A stretch of DNA of 19,123 nt from an uncultured bacterium (GTDB lineage: Bacteria > Bacillota > Clostridia > Oscillospirales > Oscillospiraceae): positions 1-19,123 of the forward strand of contig CASECK010000011.1 of the NCBI GenBank assembly GCA_949286295.1, written 5' to 3'. Shown here one piece after another: positions 1 through 6,857 of the stretch. A program made the translations under genes and the position numbers. Numbering within the stretch: the first letter of the stretch is position 1; each line of letters opens with the position of its first letter. The notes under the pieces are model-generated. The model was not told the origin of the DNA. It made no database searches and saw only the letters and a list, made by a program, of their open reading frames with translations.

Positions 1-456
1 ATGATGGGCTCCTCGGCGGTGTTGGTAGGGCCCAGCGGCGCGGGCAGCATGGCCAAGCTGGCCAACCAGATCATCGTTAATCTGACCATCGCCGCGGTGT
101 CCGAAGCTTTCGTCCTAGCCGCGAAGGCCGGGGTGGACGTGCAGAAGGTATTCGAGGCGATTCGGGGTGGATTGGCCGGCAGCACCGTACTGGAGGCAAA
201 GGCGCCTATGATGTTCCGTCGGGACTTTCAGCCGGGTGGCAGTCTTGCCATCAACATGAAGGACCTCCGGAACGTGATGGAGACCGCCTACGAGGAGAAC
301 GTGCCCCTGCCTCTGAGCAGCCAGCTGCTGGAGGAGATGTGCTGCCTGCGGGCGGCGGGGCATATCCAGGATGACCACAGTGGAATCGTGCAGTATTACG
401 AGCGCTTGGCGAATATCGACAGTATCTGCGAACCGATTGGTCGCGCTGATATATAA
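1..456 (+). CDS. GarR-like NAD(P)-dependent beta-hydroxyacid dehydrogenase, 3' part only
   Basis: This is the C-terminal 151 residues of a 3-hydroxyisobutyrate / tartronate-semialdehyde reductase family enzyme. The gene runs in from outside the window, so the two ATGs at its left edge are internal codons. The fragment is the all-helical second domain. It has the catalytic-lysine segment GAGSMAKLANQ (Lys19 of the fragment) followed by IAAVSEA, and IRGGLAGSTVLEAKAP. These closely resemble what I recall of GarR/GlxR (2-hydroxy-3-oxopropionate reductase). The Rossmann NAD(P) domain lies off the left edge. Family members oxidise or reduce a beta-hydroxyacid at the hydroxyl carbon in the cytoplasm. 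The CoA-transferase gene starts 15 nt after the stop, so they are probably cotranscribed. LtnD (L-threonate dehydrogenase) is a relative and an alternative, relevant because a DUF1537 kinase ends the same gene run. Family assignment is firm; substrate is unknown. Confidence 0.88.
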   Translation: MMGSSAVLVGPSGAGSMAKLANQIIVNLTIAAVSEAFVLAAKAGVDVQKVFEAIRGGLAGSTVLEAKAPMMFRRDFQPGGSLAINMKDLRNVMETAYEENVPLPLSSQLLEEMCCLRAAGHIQDDHSGIVQYYERLANIDSICEPIGRADI

Positions 457-471
457 GGAGGGAGGACCGTC

Positions 472-1698
472 ATGGCGGAACCGATCAGCAGAGCGCCCCT
501 GAAGGGAATTCGAGTCCTGGACCTGTCCACGATGCTGGCTGGCCCCTTTGGGACCCAGATGCTGGGAGACCTTGGAGCGGAGATCATCAAAATCGAGACA
601 CCCTCCGGGGACAACACCCGGAATTTCCCGCCCCATTTCCACAAGGGCGAAAGCTTGTACTATATGTCCTTCAACCGTAACAAGAAAAGCATGGTCATCG
701 ACCTGAAGTCGGAGGAGGGCCTGGCGCTGTTTTACCGGTTGGTCGAGCACGCGGACGTGGTCTGGGACAACTACCGGGCCGGGGTCAACGAGCGGCTGAA
801 AATTGATTACGAGACCCTGTCCAAAATAAACCCCGCCATCATCAGCGCCTCCATCACGGCCTACGGCACCGGCAACCCCTATGACCGGCATGAACCCACC
901 TACGACCTGTGCATCCAGGCCATGAGCGGCGTGCTGAGCATGACCGGCGAGGCGGACCGGCCGCCGGTGAAGCTGGGCGTCCCCATGGCGGACATCGGGG
1001 GCGGCTGGTACGCGGTGGTGGGCGTCCTGGCGGCGCTGGTGGCCCGGCAGGCCACCGGCCGGGGCCAGAAGGTGGACATCTCCATGCTGGATGCGCTGAC
1101 CTCCCTTCAGTGCTACGAGGCCACCTACTACCTGAATTCCGGCGCCATTCCCCAGCGGCTGGGCACCTCCCACCGCTCCCTGGTGCCCTACCAGATTTTC
1201 AAGACCCAGGATATCTACCTGGCGGTGGTGGTGGCCAGCGACAAGTTCTGGGGCAAGCTGTGTCAGGCTGTGGACGCCCCGGAGATGATAACCGACCAGC
1301 GCTTTGCCACCATCAAGGCCCGCTATGACAACCGGGAGCAGCTAGTGGCCTGGCTGAGCGGCGTGCTGGAGACCAGGACCTGCGAGCAGTGGCTGGAGCG
1401 CATGAAGGCGGCCGGCGTGCCCTGCGCGCCGGTGAACACCATCGACCGAACCTTCCGGGAGCCCACGCTGCTGGCCCGGGACATGGTGGTGGAGATGGAG
1501 CATAAGGGGGAGCCCGTCAAGGTACTGGGCAACCCGGTCAAACTGTCCGAGAACGTGCCCCAGAAGTACGCAAGCCCGCCCGCCCTGGGCGAGCACACCG
1601 GCCAGGTGCTCCGGGACATTCTCCATATGTCCGACCAGGAGATTTACGCGCTCTATGAAAAGCACGTGATTGGCCTGGCGGACGGCAAGCTGGATTGA
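472..1698 (+). CDS. Class III CoA-transferase (CaiB/BaiF family)
   Basis: The 408-residue protein has the normal length for this family, which moves CoA between acyl-CoA and a carboxylic acid through an enzyme-bound aspartyl anhydride. It opens with the typical GIRVLDLSTMLAGP segment, then LGAEIIKIE at about residues 30-40 and NKKSMVIDLKSEEG at about 75-90. The catalytic aspartate is most likely Asp174 in PMADIGGG, which aligns with the active-site Asp of formyl-CoA transferase. The C-terminal part has CAPVNTI and LGEHTGQVL, also typical. The ATG is preceded by AAGGAGGGAGG at 455-465. It lies between a hydroxyacid dehydrogenase and a thiolase/DUF35 pair, so it probably activates the pathway acid as a CoA thioester. 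Formate, oxalate and carnitine are family substrates, but nothing here points to them. Confidence 0.94.
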   Translation: MAEPISRAPLKGIRVLDLSTMLAGPFGTQMLGDLGAEIIKIETPSGDNTRNFPPHFHKGESLYYMSFNRNKKSMVIDLKSEEGLALFYRLVEHADVVWDNYRAGVNERLKIDYETLSKINPAIISASITAYGTGNPYDRHEPTYDLCIQAMSGVLSMTGEADRPPVKLGVPMADIGGGWYAVVGVLAALVARQATGRGQKVDISMLDALTSLQCYEATYYLNSGAIPQRLGTSHRSLVPYQIFKTQDIYLAVVVASDKFWGKLCQAVDAPEMITDQRFATIKARYDNREQLVAWLSGVLETRTCEQWLERMKAAGVPCAPVNTIDRTFREPTLLARDMVVEMEHKGEPVKVLGNPVKLSENVPQKYASPPALGEHTGQVLRDILHMSDQEIYALYEKHVIGLADGKLD

Positions 1699-1720
1699 CG
1701 ATGGGAGGAGGCAAACGGAA

Positions 1721-2134
1721 ATGAATGAGTTTCAGGTCATGTTCAAGGAGGGCCTGGTTGGCTATGACGGGGCGGGCGAACCCTATCTGAAGGCCTCCCG
1801 GTGCCCGAAGTGCGGGAAGTATTTCTTCCCCGCCCGGGAGTTCTGCACCGAGTGCTACTGCGAGCAGATGGAGCCGGCGGCGCTGAGCCGGGAGGGCGAG
1901 CTGTATACCTACACGGTGGTCTCCATCGGGGTGAAGGGCTTTCCCACTCCCTATATTCTGGCGTGGATCACCTTCCCGGAGGGGCCGCGCATTGTGGCCC
2001 AGGTGGACTGCGACCCCGAGCAGGCCGGCCGCCTGCGCACCGGCATGAAGATGCGCCTGGAGGTGGGGTGCCTGCGGGTCCTGGAGGACGGCACCGAGGT
2101 CATGGGGTATAAGTTCAAACCCCTGTTTTCGTGA
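1721..2134 (+). CDS. DUF35 Zn-ribbon/OB-fold acyl-CoA-binding partner of the thiolase
   Basis: This small 137-residue protein has an N-terminal rubredoxin-like zinc ribbon with Cys28, Cys31, Cys42 and Cys45 (CPKC-x10-CTEC), then a beta-rich OB-fold of about 85 residues (GELYTYTVVS, PYILAWITFPEG). This is the DUF35 architecture. DUF35 proteins are usually encoded beside thiolase-superfamily enzymes and form complexes with them, as in the archaeal thiolase/HMG-CoA synthase assembly and the steroid aldolase Ltp2 complex. The neighbouring thiolase starts 18 nt downstream, consistent with such a complex. I start it at 1721 (MNEFQVMF) because GGGAGGAGG sits just upstream; an in-frame ATG at 1670 lies inside the preceding gene and has no such site. 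It has no catalytic residues of its own that I can see. Confidence 0.9.
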   Translation: MNEFQVMFKEGLVGYDGAGEPYLKASRCPKCGKYFFPAREFCTECYCEQMEPAALSREGELYTYTVVSIGVKGFPTPYILAWITFPEGPRIVAQVDCDPEQAGRLRTGMKMRLEVGCLRVLEDGTEVMGYKFKPLFS

Positions 2135-2152
2135 AAGAGGAGGCGCAAGAGC

Positions 2153-3325
2153 ATGAGAGATGTTGCGGTGCTGGGCGTTGGCATGACCAAGTTCGGCAAA
2201 TTCATGGACCGCAGCCTGAAAGACCTCAGCCGCGAGGCCTGCTGGCAGGCGATCAAGGATGCGGGCGTCAACCCCAAGCACATCCAGACCGGCTATGTGG
2301 CCAACGCCATCGGCGGCGTCATCACCGGGCAGACCATGGTGACCGGCGAGGTGGTGCTGCGGGAAGTGGGCATCGTGGGGATTCCCGTGGTGAACTGCGA
2401 GAACGCCTGCTCCAGCGGCTCCACCGCCCTGCGGGAGGCCTGGATGGCCATCGCCGCCGGATTTTATGATACCGCCATCGTCCTGGGGGTGGAGAAGGAG
2501 TACGCCCAGAACACCCAAAAGACGGTGGAGGCCATCGCCGGGGCCGGCGACGTAGAGCTGGAGCTGAGCGTGGGCGTCAACTTCCCCGCCCATTGGGCCC
2601 TCCGGGCGGCCAAGCGGATGGAGGTCTACGGGACCACCCGGGAGCAGCTGGCCAAGGTCTCGGTCAAGAACCACCACAACGGCTGCTTCAACCCCCGGGC
2701 CCAGTACCACAAGGAGTGCTCCCTGGAGCAGGTGCTCAGTAGCCGGATGGTGGCCACCCCCATGACTCAGCTGCAGTGCTCCGCCATCGGCGACGGGGCC
2801 GCCGCGGTGATTCTGTGCGCCGCGGATAAGGCCAGGCAGTACACCACAAAGCCCATCCTGATTGCCGGCGTGGGCATGGCCACCGGCGTGTACACCGACG
2901 AGCGGCCCATCACCTTCGGCGACATGGAGCAGCGCTCCGGCCAGGTGGTCTATGACATCGCCGGCATCGGTCCGGAGGACGTGGACTTTGCCGAGGTGCA
3001 CGACTGCTTCACCATCGCGGAGTTTATGCGGGTGGAGGGCCTGGGGCTGTTCAAGCCCGGGGAGTATGACTACGCCCTGGACCACGGGGAGAGCGAGATT
3101 GGCGGCCGCCTGCCCATCAATCCCAGCGGCGGGCTGCTGGCCAAGGGACACCCCATCGCGGCCACCGGCGTGGCCCAGATTTGCGAGCTGGTCTGGCAGC
3201 TGCGGGGACAGGCGGGCGACCGGCAGGTGGAGGGCGCCCGGGTGGGTCTGGCCCACTGCTCCGGGGGCGGAATCGCCGGCGACGGCGCGGTCTCTGTGGT
3301 CAGCATCCTGAAGAAGGGCTATTGA
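2153..3325 (+). CDS. SCP2-type thiolase (acyl-CoA acetyltransferase family)
   Basis: The 390-residue protein has the full thiolase fold length. Catalytic landmarks are all present: the nucleophile Cys86 in NCENACSSGS, His283 in HDCFTIAE (the SCP2-type replacement for NEAF), and His333 in LLAKGHPIAATG. The thiolase reaction cleaves a beta-ketoacyl-CoA with free CoA to acetyl-CoA or another acyl-CoA and a shortened acyl-CoA, or runs in reverse. Having Cys and both His makes a true thiolase more likely than a retro-aldolase such as Ltp2, where I recall tyrosines replacing the usual residues. AGAGGAGG at 2136-2143 supports the ATG. It directly follows the DUF35 gene, its likely structural partner. 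After it comes a 78-nt gap with a GC-rich hairpin, so the first four genes may form one translational block. Confidence 0.92.
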   Translation: MRDVAVLGVGMTKFGKFMDRSLKDLSREACWQAIKDAGVNPKHIQTGYVANAIGGVITGQTMVTGEVVLREVGIVGIPVVNCENACSSGSTALREAWMAIAAGFYDTAIVLGVEKEYAQNTQKTVEAIAGAGDVELELSVGVNFPAHWALRAAKRMEVYGTTREQLAKVSVKNHHNGCFNPRAQYHKECSLEQVLSSRMVATPMTQLQCSAIGDGAAAVILCAADKARQYTTKPILIAGVGMATGVYTDERPITFGDMEQRSGQVVYDIAGIGPEDVDFAEVHDCFTIAEFMRVEGLGLFKPGEYDYALDHGESEIGGRLPINPSGGLLAKGHPIAATGVAQICELVWQLRGQAGDRQVEGARVGLAHCSGGGIAGDGAVSVVSILKKGY

Positions 3326-3342
3326 GCCAACCATGGTTTTTT

Positions 3343-3361
3343 CGCCCGCCCTGGGCGGGCG
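3343..3361 (+). other. GC-rich hairpin between thiolase and cyclase genes
   Basis: An 8-bp perfect stem, CGCCCGCC / GGCGGGCG, closes a CTG loop. It is preceded by a T-run and followed by TGAACAAAC, so there is no downstream U-tract on the + strand and it is not a standard intrinsic terminator. It may stabilise or mark the end of the upstream mRNA segment. The GC-rich background means chance formation cannot be excluded. Confidence 0.4.
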
Positions 3362-3403
3362 TGAACAAACAGCAGTAAAAAATATCAGATTGGAGGTAGT
3401 CAA

Positions 3404-4174
3404 ATGCGTATCATTGACCTGAGCGTTCCCCTGTCCGCCCGCTGCCAGGAGCGGGGCAAAGATTCCACCATTCCCCAGATTGAGTATGTGGACCACAAGT
3501 TCGGCGGAAAACAGATGGCGGAGATTTTCGATTGTTCTCCGGATGACTTCCCCATCCCCGGGTGCGGCTGGGCCTTTGAGATTCTCACCTGCGGCACCCA
3601 CAACGGCACCCACGTGGACGCCCCCTGGCACTATGGCCCCGTCTCCGGCGGGCAGCCCTCCACCACCATCGACCAGATGCCGCTGGAGTACTGCTACGGC
3701 GACGGCGTGGTGCTCCGCTTCACCCACAAGAAGGCCGGCGAGAAGATTGACGTGGACGACATCAAGGGCGAGCTGGACCGGATGGGCTATACCCTGAAGC
3801 CCCTGGATATCGTGTATATCAACACCGGCTGGGACCGCTACTGGGGGACGCCCGACTACTTCTACGACAAGCCCGGCGTCACCCGGGACGGCACGCTGTG
3901 GCTCATCGACCAGGGCATCAAGCTGATGGGCACCGACAGCTCCGGCTGGGACCGCACCTTTAAGGAGCAGGCCAAGGACTTCCACCGCACCGGGGATAAG
4001 CACTTCCTGTGGGAGGGCCACTTTGCCGGCATTGAGAAGCCCTACTATCAGATTGAGAAGCTGGCCAACCTGGATAAGCTGCCCGATTTCGGCTTTAAGA
4101 CCTGCTGCTTCCCCATCAAGGTGGAGAAGGCCGGCGCCGCCTGGGCCCGCCCGGTGGCGTTCCTGGAGGACTGA
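3404..4174 (+). CDS. Cyclase-family metal-dependent hydrolase (kynurenine formamidase / isatin hydrolase-like)
   Basis: The 256-residue protein carries the family metal motif HxGTHxDxPxH as His66-N-G-T-His70-V-Asp72-A-P-W-His76. It also has a later GHFAGIEKPYYQIEKLANLDKLP segment typical of the C-terminal active-site half. Characterised relatives hydrolyse amide or lactam bonds (N-formylkynurenine, isatin), and many cyclase-family members are uncharacterised. Nothing nearby belongs to tryptophan breakdown, so a lactone, cyclic ester or amide intermediate of the surrounding CoA pathway is a more reasonable guess than kynurenine. No signal peptide is seen, so it is cytoplasmic. The ATG follows TGGAGG at 3391-3396 by 7 nt. 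The lyase gene follows after 30 nt, implying close coupling of the two. Confidence 0.88.
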   Translation: MRIIDLSVPLSARCQERGKDSTIPQIEYVDHKFGGKQMAEIFDCSPDDFPIPGCGWAFEILTCGTHNGTHVDAPWHYGPVSGGQPSTTIDQMPLEYCYGDGVVLRFTHKKAGEKIDVDDIKGELDRMGYTLKPLDIVYINTGWDRYWGTPDYFYDKPGVTRDGTLWLIDQGIKLMGTDSSGWDRTFKEQAKDFHRTGDKHFLWEGHFAGIEKPYYQIEKLANLDKLPDFGFKTCCFPIKVEKAGAAWARPVAFLED

Positions 4175-4204
4175 GGAGATTTGACGGAAAAGAGGGAAAA
4201 TAGC

Positions 4205-5449
4205 ATGGCAGAACAACGAGACAGCAGATGGCACACCGACCTATATAAGGTGTCCGAGATGAACTGGCTGCCGGAGGTCCGCAAGGACCTGCAGGCCCGG
4301 GACAGTGTGCGTATCTATGACTGCACCCTGCGGGAGATTGAGCAGTCCCCCCACGTGGTGCTCAAGCCCGACGAGAAATTCGCCCTGGGCAAGGCCCTGG
4401 ATAAGCTGGGCGTGTACAGTATGCAGATATTCCCCAAGACCTCCCAGGAGGACGCGGAGGTGATGGAGGCCCTGTCCAAGGAGAACCTGAACGCCCGGCT
4501 GACCGCCCTGTGCCGCTGGCGGGCCGACGACATCGATTTGGCCAAAAAGTGCGGCGCCAACGAGGTGCGGGTGGAGGGTCCCGGCAATCCCTGGATCGCC
4601 AAGAACTACCTGGACCTGGACGAGGACCAGCTCATCGACAAGATGATCGAGACCGGAAAGTACGCCCAGAGCGTTGGCCTGGACATCGCCGTGGGCGGCT
4701 GGGACGCCAGCCGCGCGCCGCTGCCCTTCCTGGAGAAGATGTACAAGCGCCTGGCCGAGATTGGCCCCACCCGCATCCAGGTCCCTGACAGCTACGGCTG
4801 CCTGCTGCCCTGGACGGAGATGTGGTTCTTCAAGAAGATTCGGGAGTGGACGGGCGACAAGATTGACGTGGGCATCCACGCCCACAACGACTTCGGCATG
4901 GCGCTGCCCTGTTCCCTGTCCGCCGTGGCCGGCGGCGCGGCCTATGTGGAGGGCGTCATGTGCGGATATGGCGACCGCTCCGGAAACGCCCCGCTGGAGG
5001 AGGTGGCCCTGGCCCTGGAGGTGCTCATGGGGGTCCACACGGGCATCAAGCTGGACCGCCTGACCTACACGGCCCAGCTGGTCCAGGAGCTGGCCAAGAT
5101 GCCGCTGGCGCAGAACAAGCCCGTCATCGGCACCGCCCAGTACACCGTGTACGCCGGGCTGTCCGTGGATGTGCTGGATGTCATCACCCGCAGGCTGGGC
5201 AGCATCAAGGGCCTGTACGCCTGGGAGCCCGAGCTGGTGGGCCGCGGCCCCATGGAGATTCTGATGGGCAAGATGAGCGGCGCCGGAGCCGTGAAGCGGA
5301 AGCTGCGCGAGTGGAACATGGAGGCCGGAAAGGACCAGATTCAGGCCATCACCAAGCGGGTGAAGGACGAGGCCATCCTGCGCAAGTGGTCCCTGACCGA
5401 CGCCCAGGTCAAGGACATCGCCGAGGAAGTGCTCGGCCTGAAAGAGTGA
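4205..5449 (+). CDS. DRE-TIM metallolyase (HMG-CoA lyase / isopropylmalate synthase superfamily)
   Basis: The 414-residue protein is a pyruvate-carboxyltransferase-type TIM barrel. The metal and catalytic motif near the N-terminus is DCTLREIEQS with Arg43 and Glu44. The Arg-Glu pair resembles homocitrate synthases rather than the Arg-Asp of LeuA, and the next residue is Ile where Gly is usual. The second metal motif is His225-A-His227-N-D-F-G, followed by GYGDRSGNAPLEE. Family members make or break C-C bonds by Claisen condensation or retro-aldol/retro-Claisen chemistry using acyl-CoAs or alpha-keto acids. A helical region of about 110 residues follows the barrel; a full LeuA regulatory domain is not evident. 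I chose ATG 4205 (MAEQRDSR) because AGAGGG lies 8 nt upstream. TTG 4181 is in frame, but its GAGGAG is only 2 nt away. Role in the cluster: probably the C-C cleaving step. Direction and substrate are unknown. Confidence 0.88.
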   Translation: MAEQRDSRWHTDLYKVSEMNWLPEVRKDLQARDSVRIYDCTLREIEQSPHVVLKPDEKFALGKALDKLGVYSMQIFPKTSQEDAEVMEALSKENLNARLTALCRWRADDIDLAKKCGANEVRVEGPGNPWIAKNYLDLDEDQLIDKMIETGKYAQSVGLDIAVGGWDASRAPLPFLEKMYKRLAEIGPTRIQVPDSYGCLLPWTEMWFFKKIREWTGDKIDVGIHAHNDFGMALPCSLSAVAGGAAYVEGVMCGYGDRSGNAPLEEVALALEVLMGVHTGIKLDRLTYTAQLVQELAKMPLAQNKPVIGTAQYTVYAGLSVDVLDVITRRLGSIKGLYAWEPELVGRGPMEILMGKMSGAGAVKRKLREWNMEAGKDQIQAITKRVKDEAILRKWSLTDAQVKDIAEEVLGLKE

Positions 5450-5474
5450 CGGAACGGGCGGTTGGGAACAGGAG

Positions 5475-5491
5475 GGGCGGCCAGGCCGCCC
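5475..5491 (+). other. GC-rich hairpin upstream of the TAXI lipoprotein gene
   Basis: A 7-bp stem, GGGCGGC / GCCGCCC, with a CAG loop lies in the 81-nt gap between the lyase and the binding-protein gene. It is followed by GTCCGCAAAAATT rather than a T-run, so it is not a convincing terminator. It could separate the enzyme and transporter parts of the mRNA. Confidence 0.3.
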
Positions 5492-5530
5492 GTCCGCAAA
5501 AATTGATTTGAAATGGAGAGGATTACGAAA

Positions 5531-6739
5531 ATGAAAACTTGGAAGCTTCGTTTGATCAGCCTGACCGCGGCGCTGTCCCTATCTCTGGTCCTGGCCAGCT
5601 GCGGCGGGAACGAGACGGGCGGCGGCGGCTCCGCCGGTGGGTCCGGGAGCGGCGATAACGCGGGCGGCAACCTGACCGGCGACATCGTGGTGGCCTCCCA
5701 CGAGGTGGGCAGCGGCGGCTACACCTATGTGGCCCTGCAGATTGAGGGTATGTCGGAGGACTTCCCGGACCTGAAGGTCCGGGCCCTGCCCGCCGGGACA
5801 GAGAGTACCCGCGCCTACTACGCCCGTCTGGGCGACGCCCAGGCCTTTGTCACCGGCGGCGCCACCCCTGGATACCTCCAGGAGGGCATCGAGGGCTATG
5901 ACACCCGGGAGTGGGGCCCCCAGGCGGTCACCAGCATCGCCTTCTTCCCCCACATCGGATACCCCTTTGGCGTGCGCGGCAACTCCGACATCATGACCAT
6001 CGCGGACCTGAAGGGCAAGACGGTGGCCATCACCCCCGCCTCCCCCTCCACCTACACCAACGTGGTCACCTTCCTGGCCTTTGCCGGCCTGACCCTGGAC
6101 GACGTCACCCCCTACGAGGTGGCCTCCTCTGCCCTGGGCTATGAGGCGCTGATGAACGGCCAGGTGGACGCCTGCTTCTACAACGTGACCGCCTCCAAGG
6201 CCTACGAGCAGCAGAGCTCCGGCGACAGCGTGCGCTGGCTGGAGTTCGACCCGGACGACACGGAGGGTTGGGAGCGCGTGTGGGCCATCTCCCCCATTGA
6301 GGTGCCCAAGGTGACCACCGTGGGGGCCGGCATTGACGAGGAGCACCCCGTCAACCTGATGTCCAGCCCCTATCCCCAGTACTGCGCCTGGGCGGACGCC
6401 GACGAGGAGGCCATCTACACCCTGACCAAGGCCCTGTGGGAGGCCCGGGAGGAGTGGGCAGCCAAGGACGCCGCCATGGCGGACACCTTCACCATGGAGA
6501 CCAACTTGGAGCTCATGGCCCAGTCCAGCACCCCCATCCACCCCGGCGCTGTGCGCTACTATGAGGAGGCCGGTGTGTGGACCGATGAGATGGAACAGCG
6601 CAACAGCGAGCTGTTTGCCTATCAGGCCGAACTGGCCGAGCTGTGGAACGAGACCGTGGCGGCGGCCGACGAGCAGCAGATTTCCGACGAGGAGTTTACT
6701 GACTTCTGGCTTCAGGCCAGAGCGGACGCCGGGTTCTGA
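5531..6739 (+). CDS. TAXI-family TRAP transporter solute-binding lipoprotein
   Basis: The 402-residue protein is the substrate receptor of a TRAP-type secondary uptake system. It starts with a lipoprotein signal: basic MKTWKLRL, a hydrophobic stretch, and the lipobox L-A-S-Cys24, followed by a Gly/Ser-rich linker to about residue 48. This anchors it on the outer face of the membrane of a Gram-positive cell. The mature part has TAXI-type features: GTESTRAYYARLGDAQ, IADLKGKTVAITPASPS and EALMNGQVDACFYNV. These bind a small organic anion; known TAXI ligands include amino acids and dicarboxylates, and none is indicated here. I begin at 5531 because GGAGAG at 5515-5520 is correctly spaced; the earlier ATG at 5513 overlaps that site and would lengthen the signal peptide. 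The next gene encodes the membrane partner. The C-terminal ~150 residues are acidic. Confidence 0.92.
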   Translation: MKTWKLRLISLTAALSLSLVLASCGGNETGGGGSAGGSGSGDNAGGNLTGDIVVASHEVGSGGYTYVALQIEGMSEDFPDLKVRALPAGTESTRAYYARLGDAQAFVTGGATPGYLQEGIEGYDTREWGPQAVTSIAFFPHIGYPFGVRGNSDIMTIADLKGKTVAITPASPSTYTNVVTFLAFAGLTLDDVTPYEVASSALGYEALMNGQVDACFYNVTASKAYEQQSSGDSVRWLEFDPDDTEGWERVWAISPIEVPKVTTVGAGIDEEHPVNLMSSPYPQYCAWADADEEAIYTLTKALWEAREEWAAKDAAMADTFTMETNLELMAQSSTPIHPGAVRYYEEAGVWTDEMEQRNSELFAYQAELAELWNETVAAADEQQISDEEFTDFWLQARADAGF

Positions 6740-6788
6740 GAAGGGCGGAACTGTTCCCACCGCCTTTCTGGTGTGAACCCCGCCCGCG

Positions 6789-6815
6789 GTGCCGGGGGAC
6801 GCCAGCCCGCGGCAC
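6789..6815 (+). other. Imperfect GC-rich hairpin between TRAP receptor and permease genes
   Basis: GTGCCG at 6789-6794 pairs with CGGCAC at 6810-6815 across a 15-nt loop, within a very GC-rich 118-nt gap. There is no T-tract. Stem-loops after binding-protein genes often allow more receptor than permease to be made, and this could be one, but the short stem and base composition make it weak. Confidence 0.25.
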
Positions 6816-6857
6816 GGCGCGGCGCAGCACCCAGAACGAGAAGAAGGAGGTCTTTCC

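Noticed and set aside
1670..1720. N-terminal extension of the DUF35 protein from the ATG at 1670
   Set aside because: It would overlap the upstream gene by 29 nt, has no ribosome site, and extends beyond the usual DUF35 start; 1721 is better.
1538..4234. Very long open frame on the - strand (898 codons) across the CoA-transferase to cyclase genes
   Set aside because: Its product is a low-complexity Gly/His/Leu/Val-rich shadow of well-identified + strand genes in GC-rich DNA, with no recognisable domain.
6789..6857. N-terminal extension of the TRAP permease from ATG 6789
   Set aside because: The extension is Arg/Pro/Gly-rich and crosses an ideal ribosome site that clearly serves ATG 6858.
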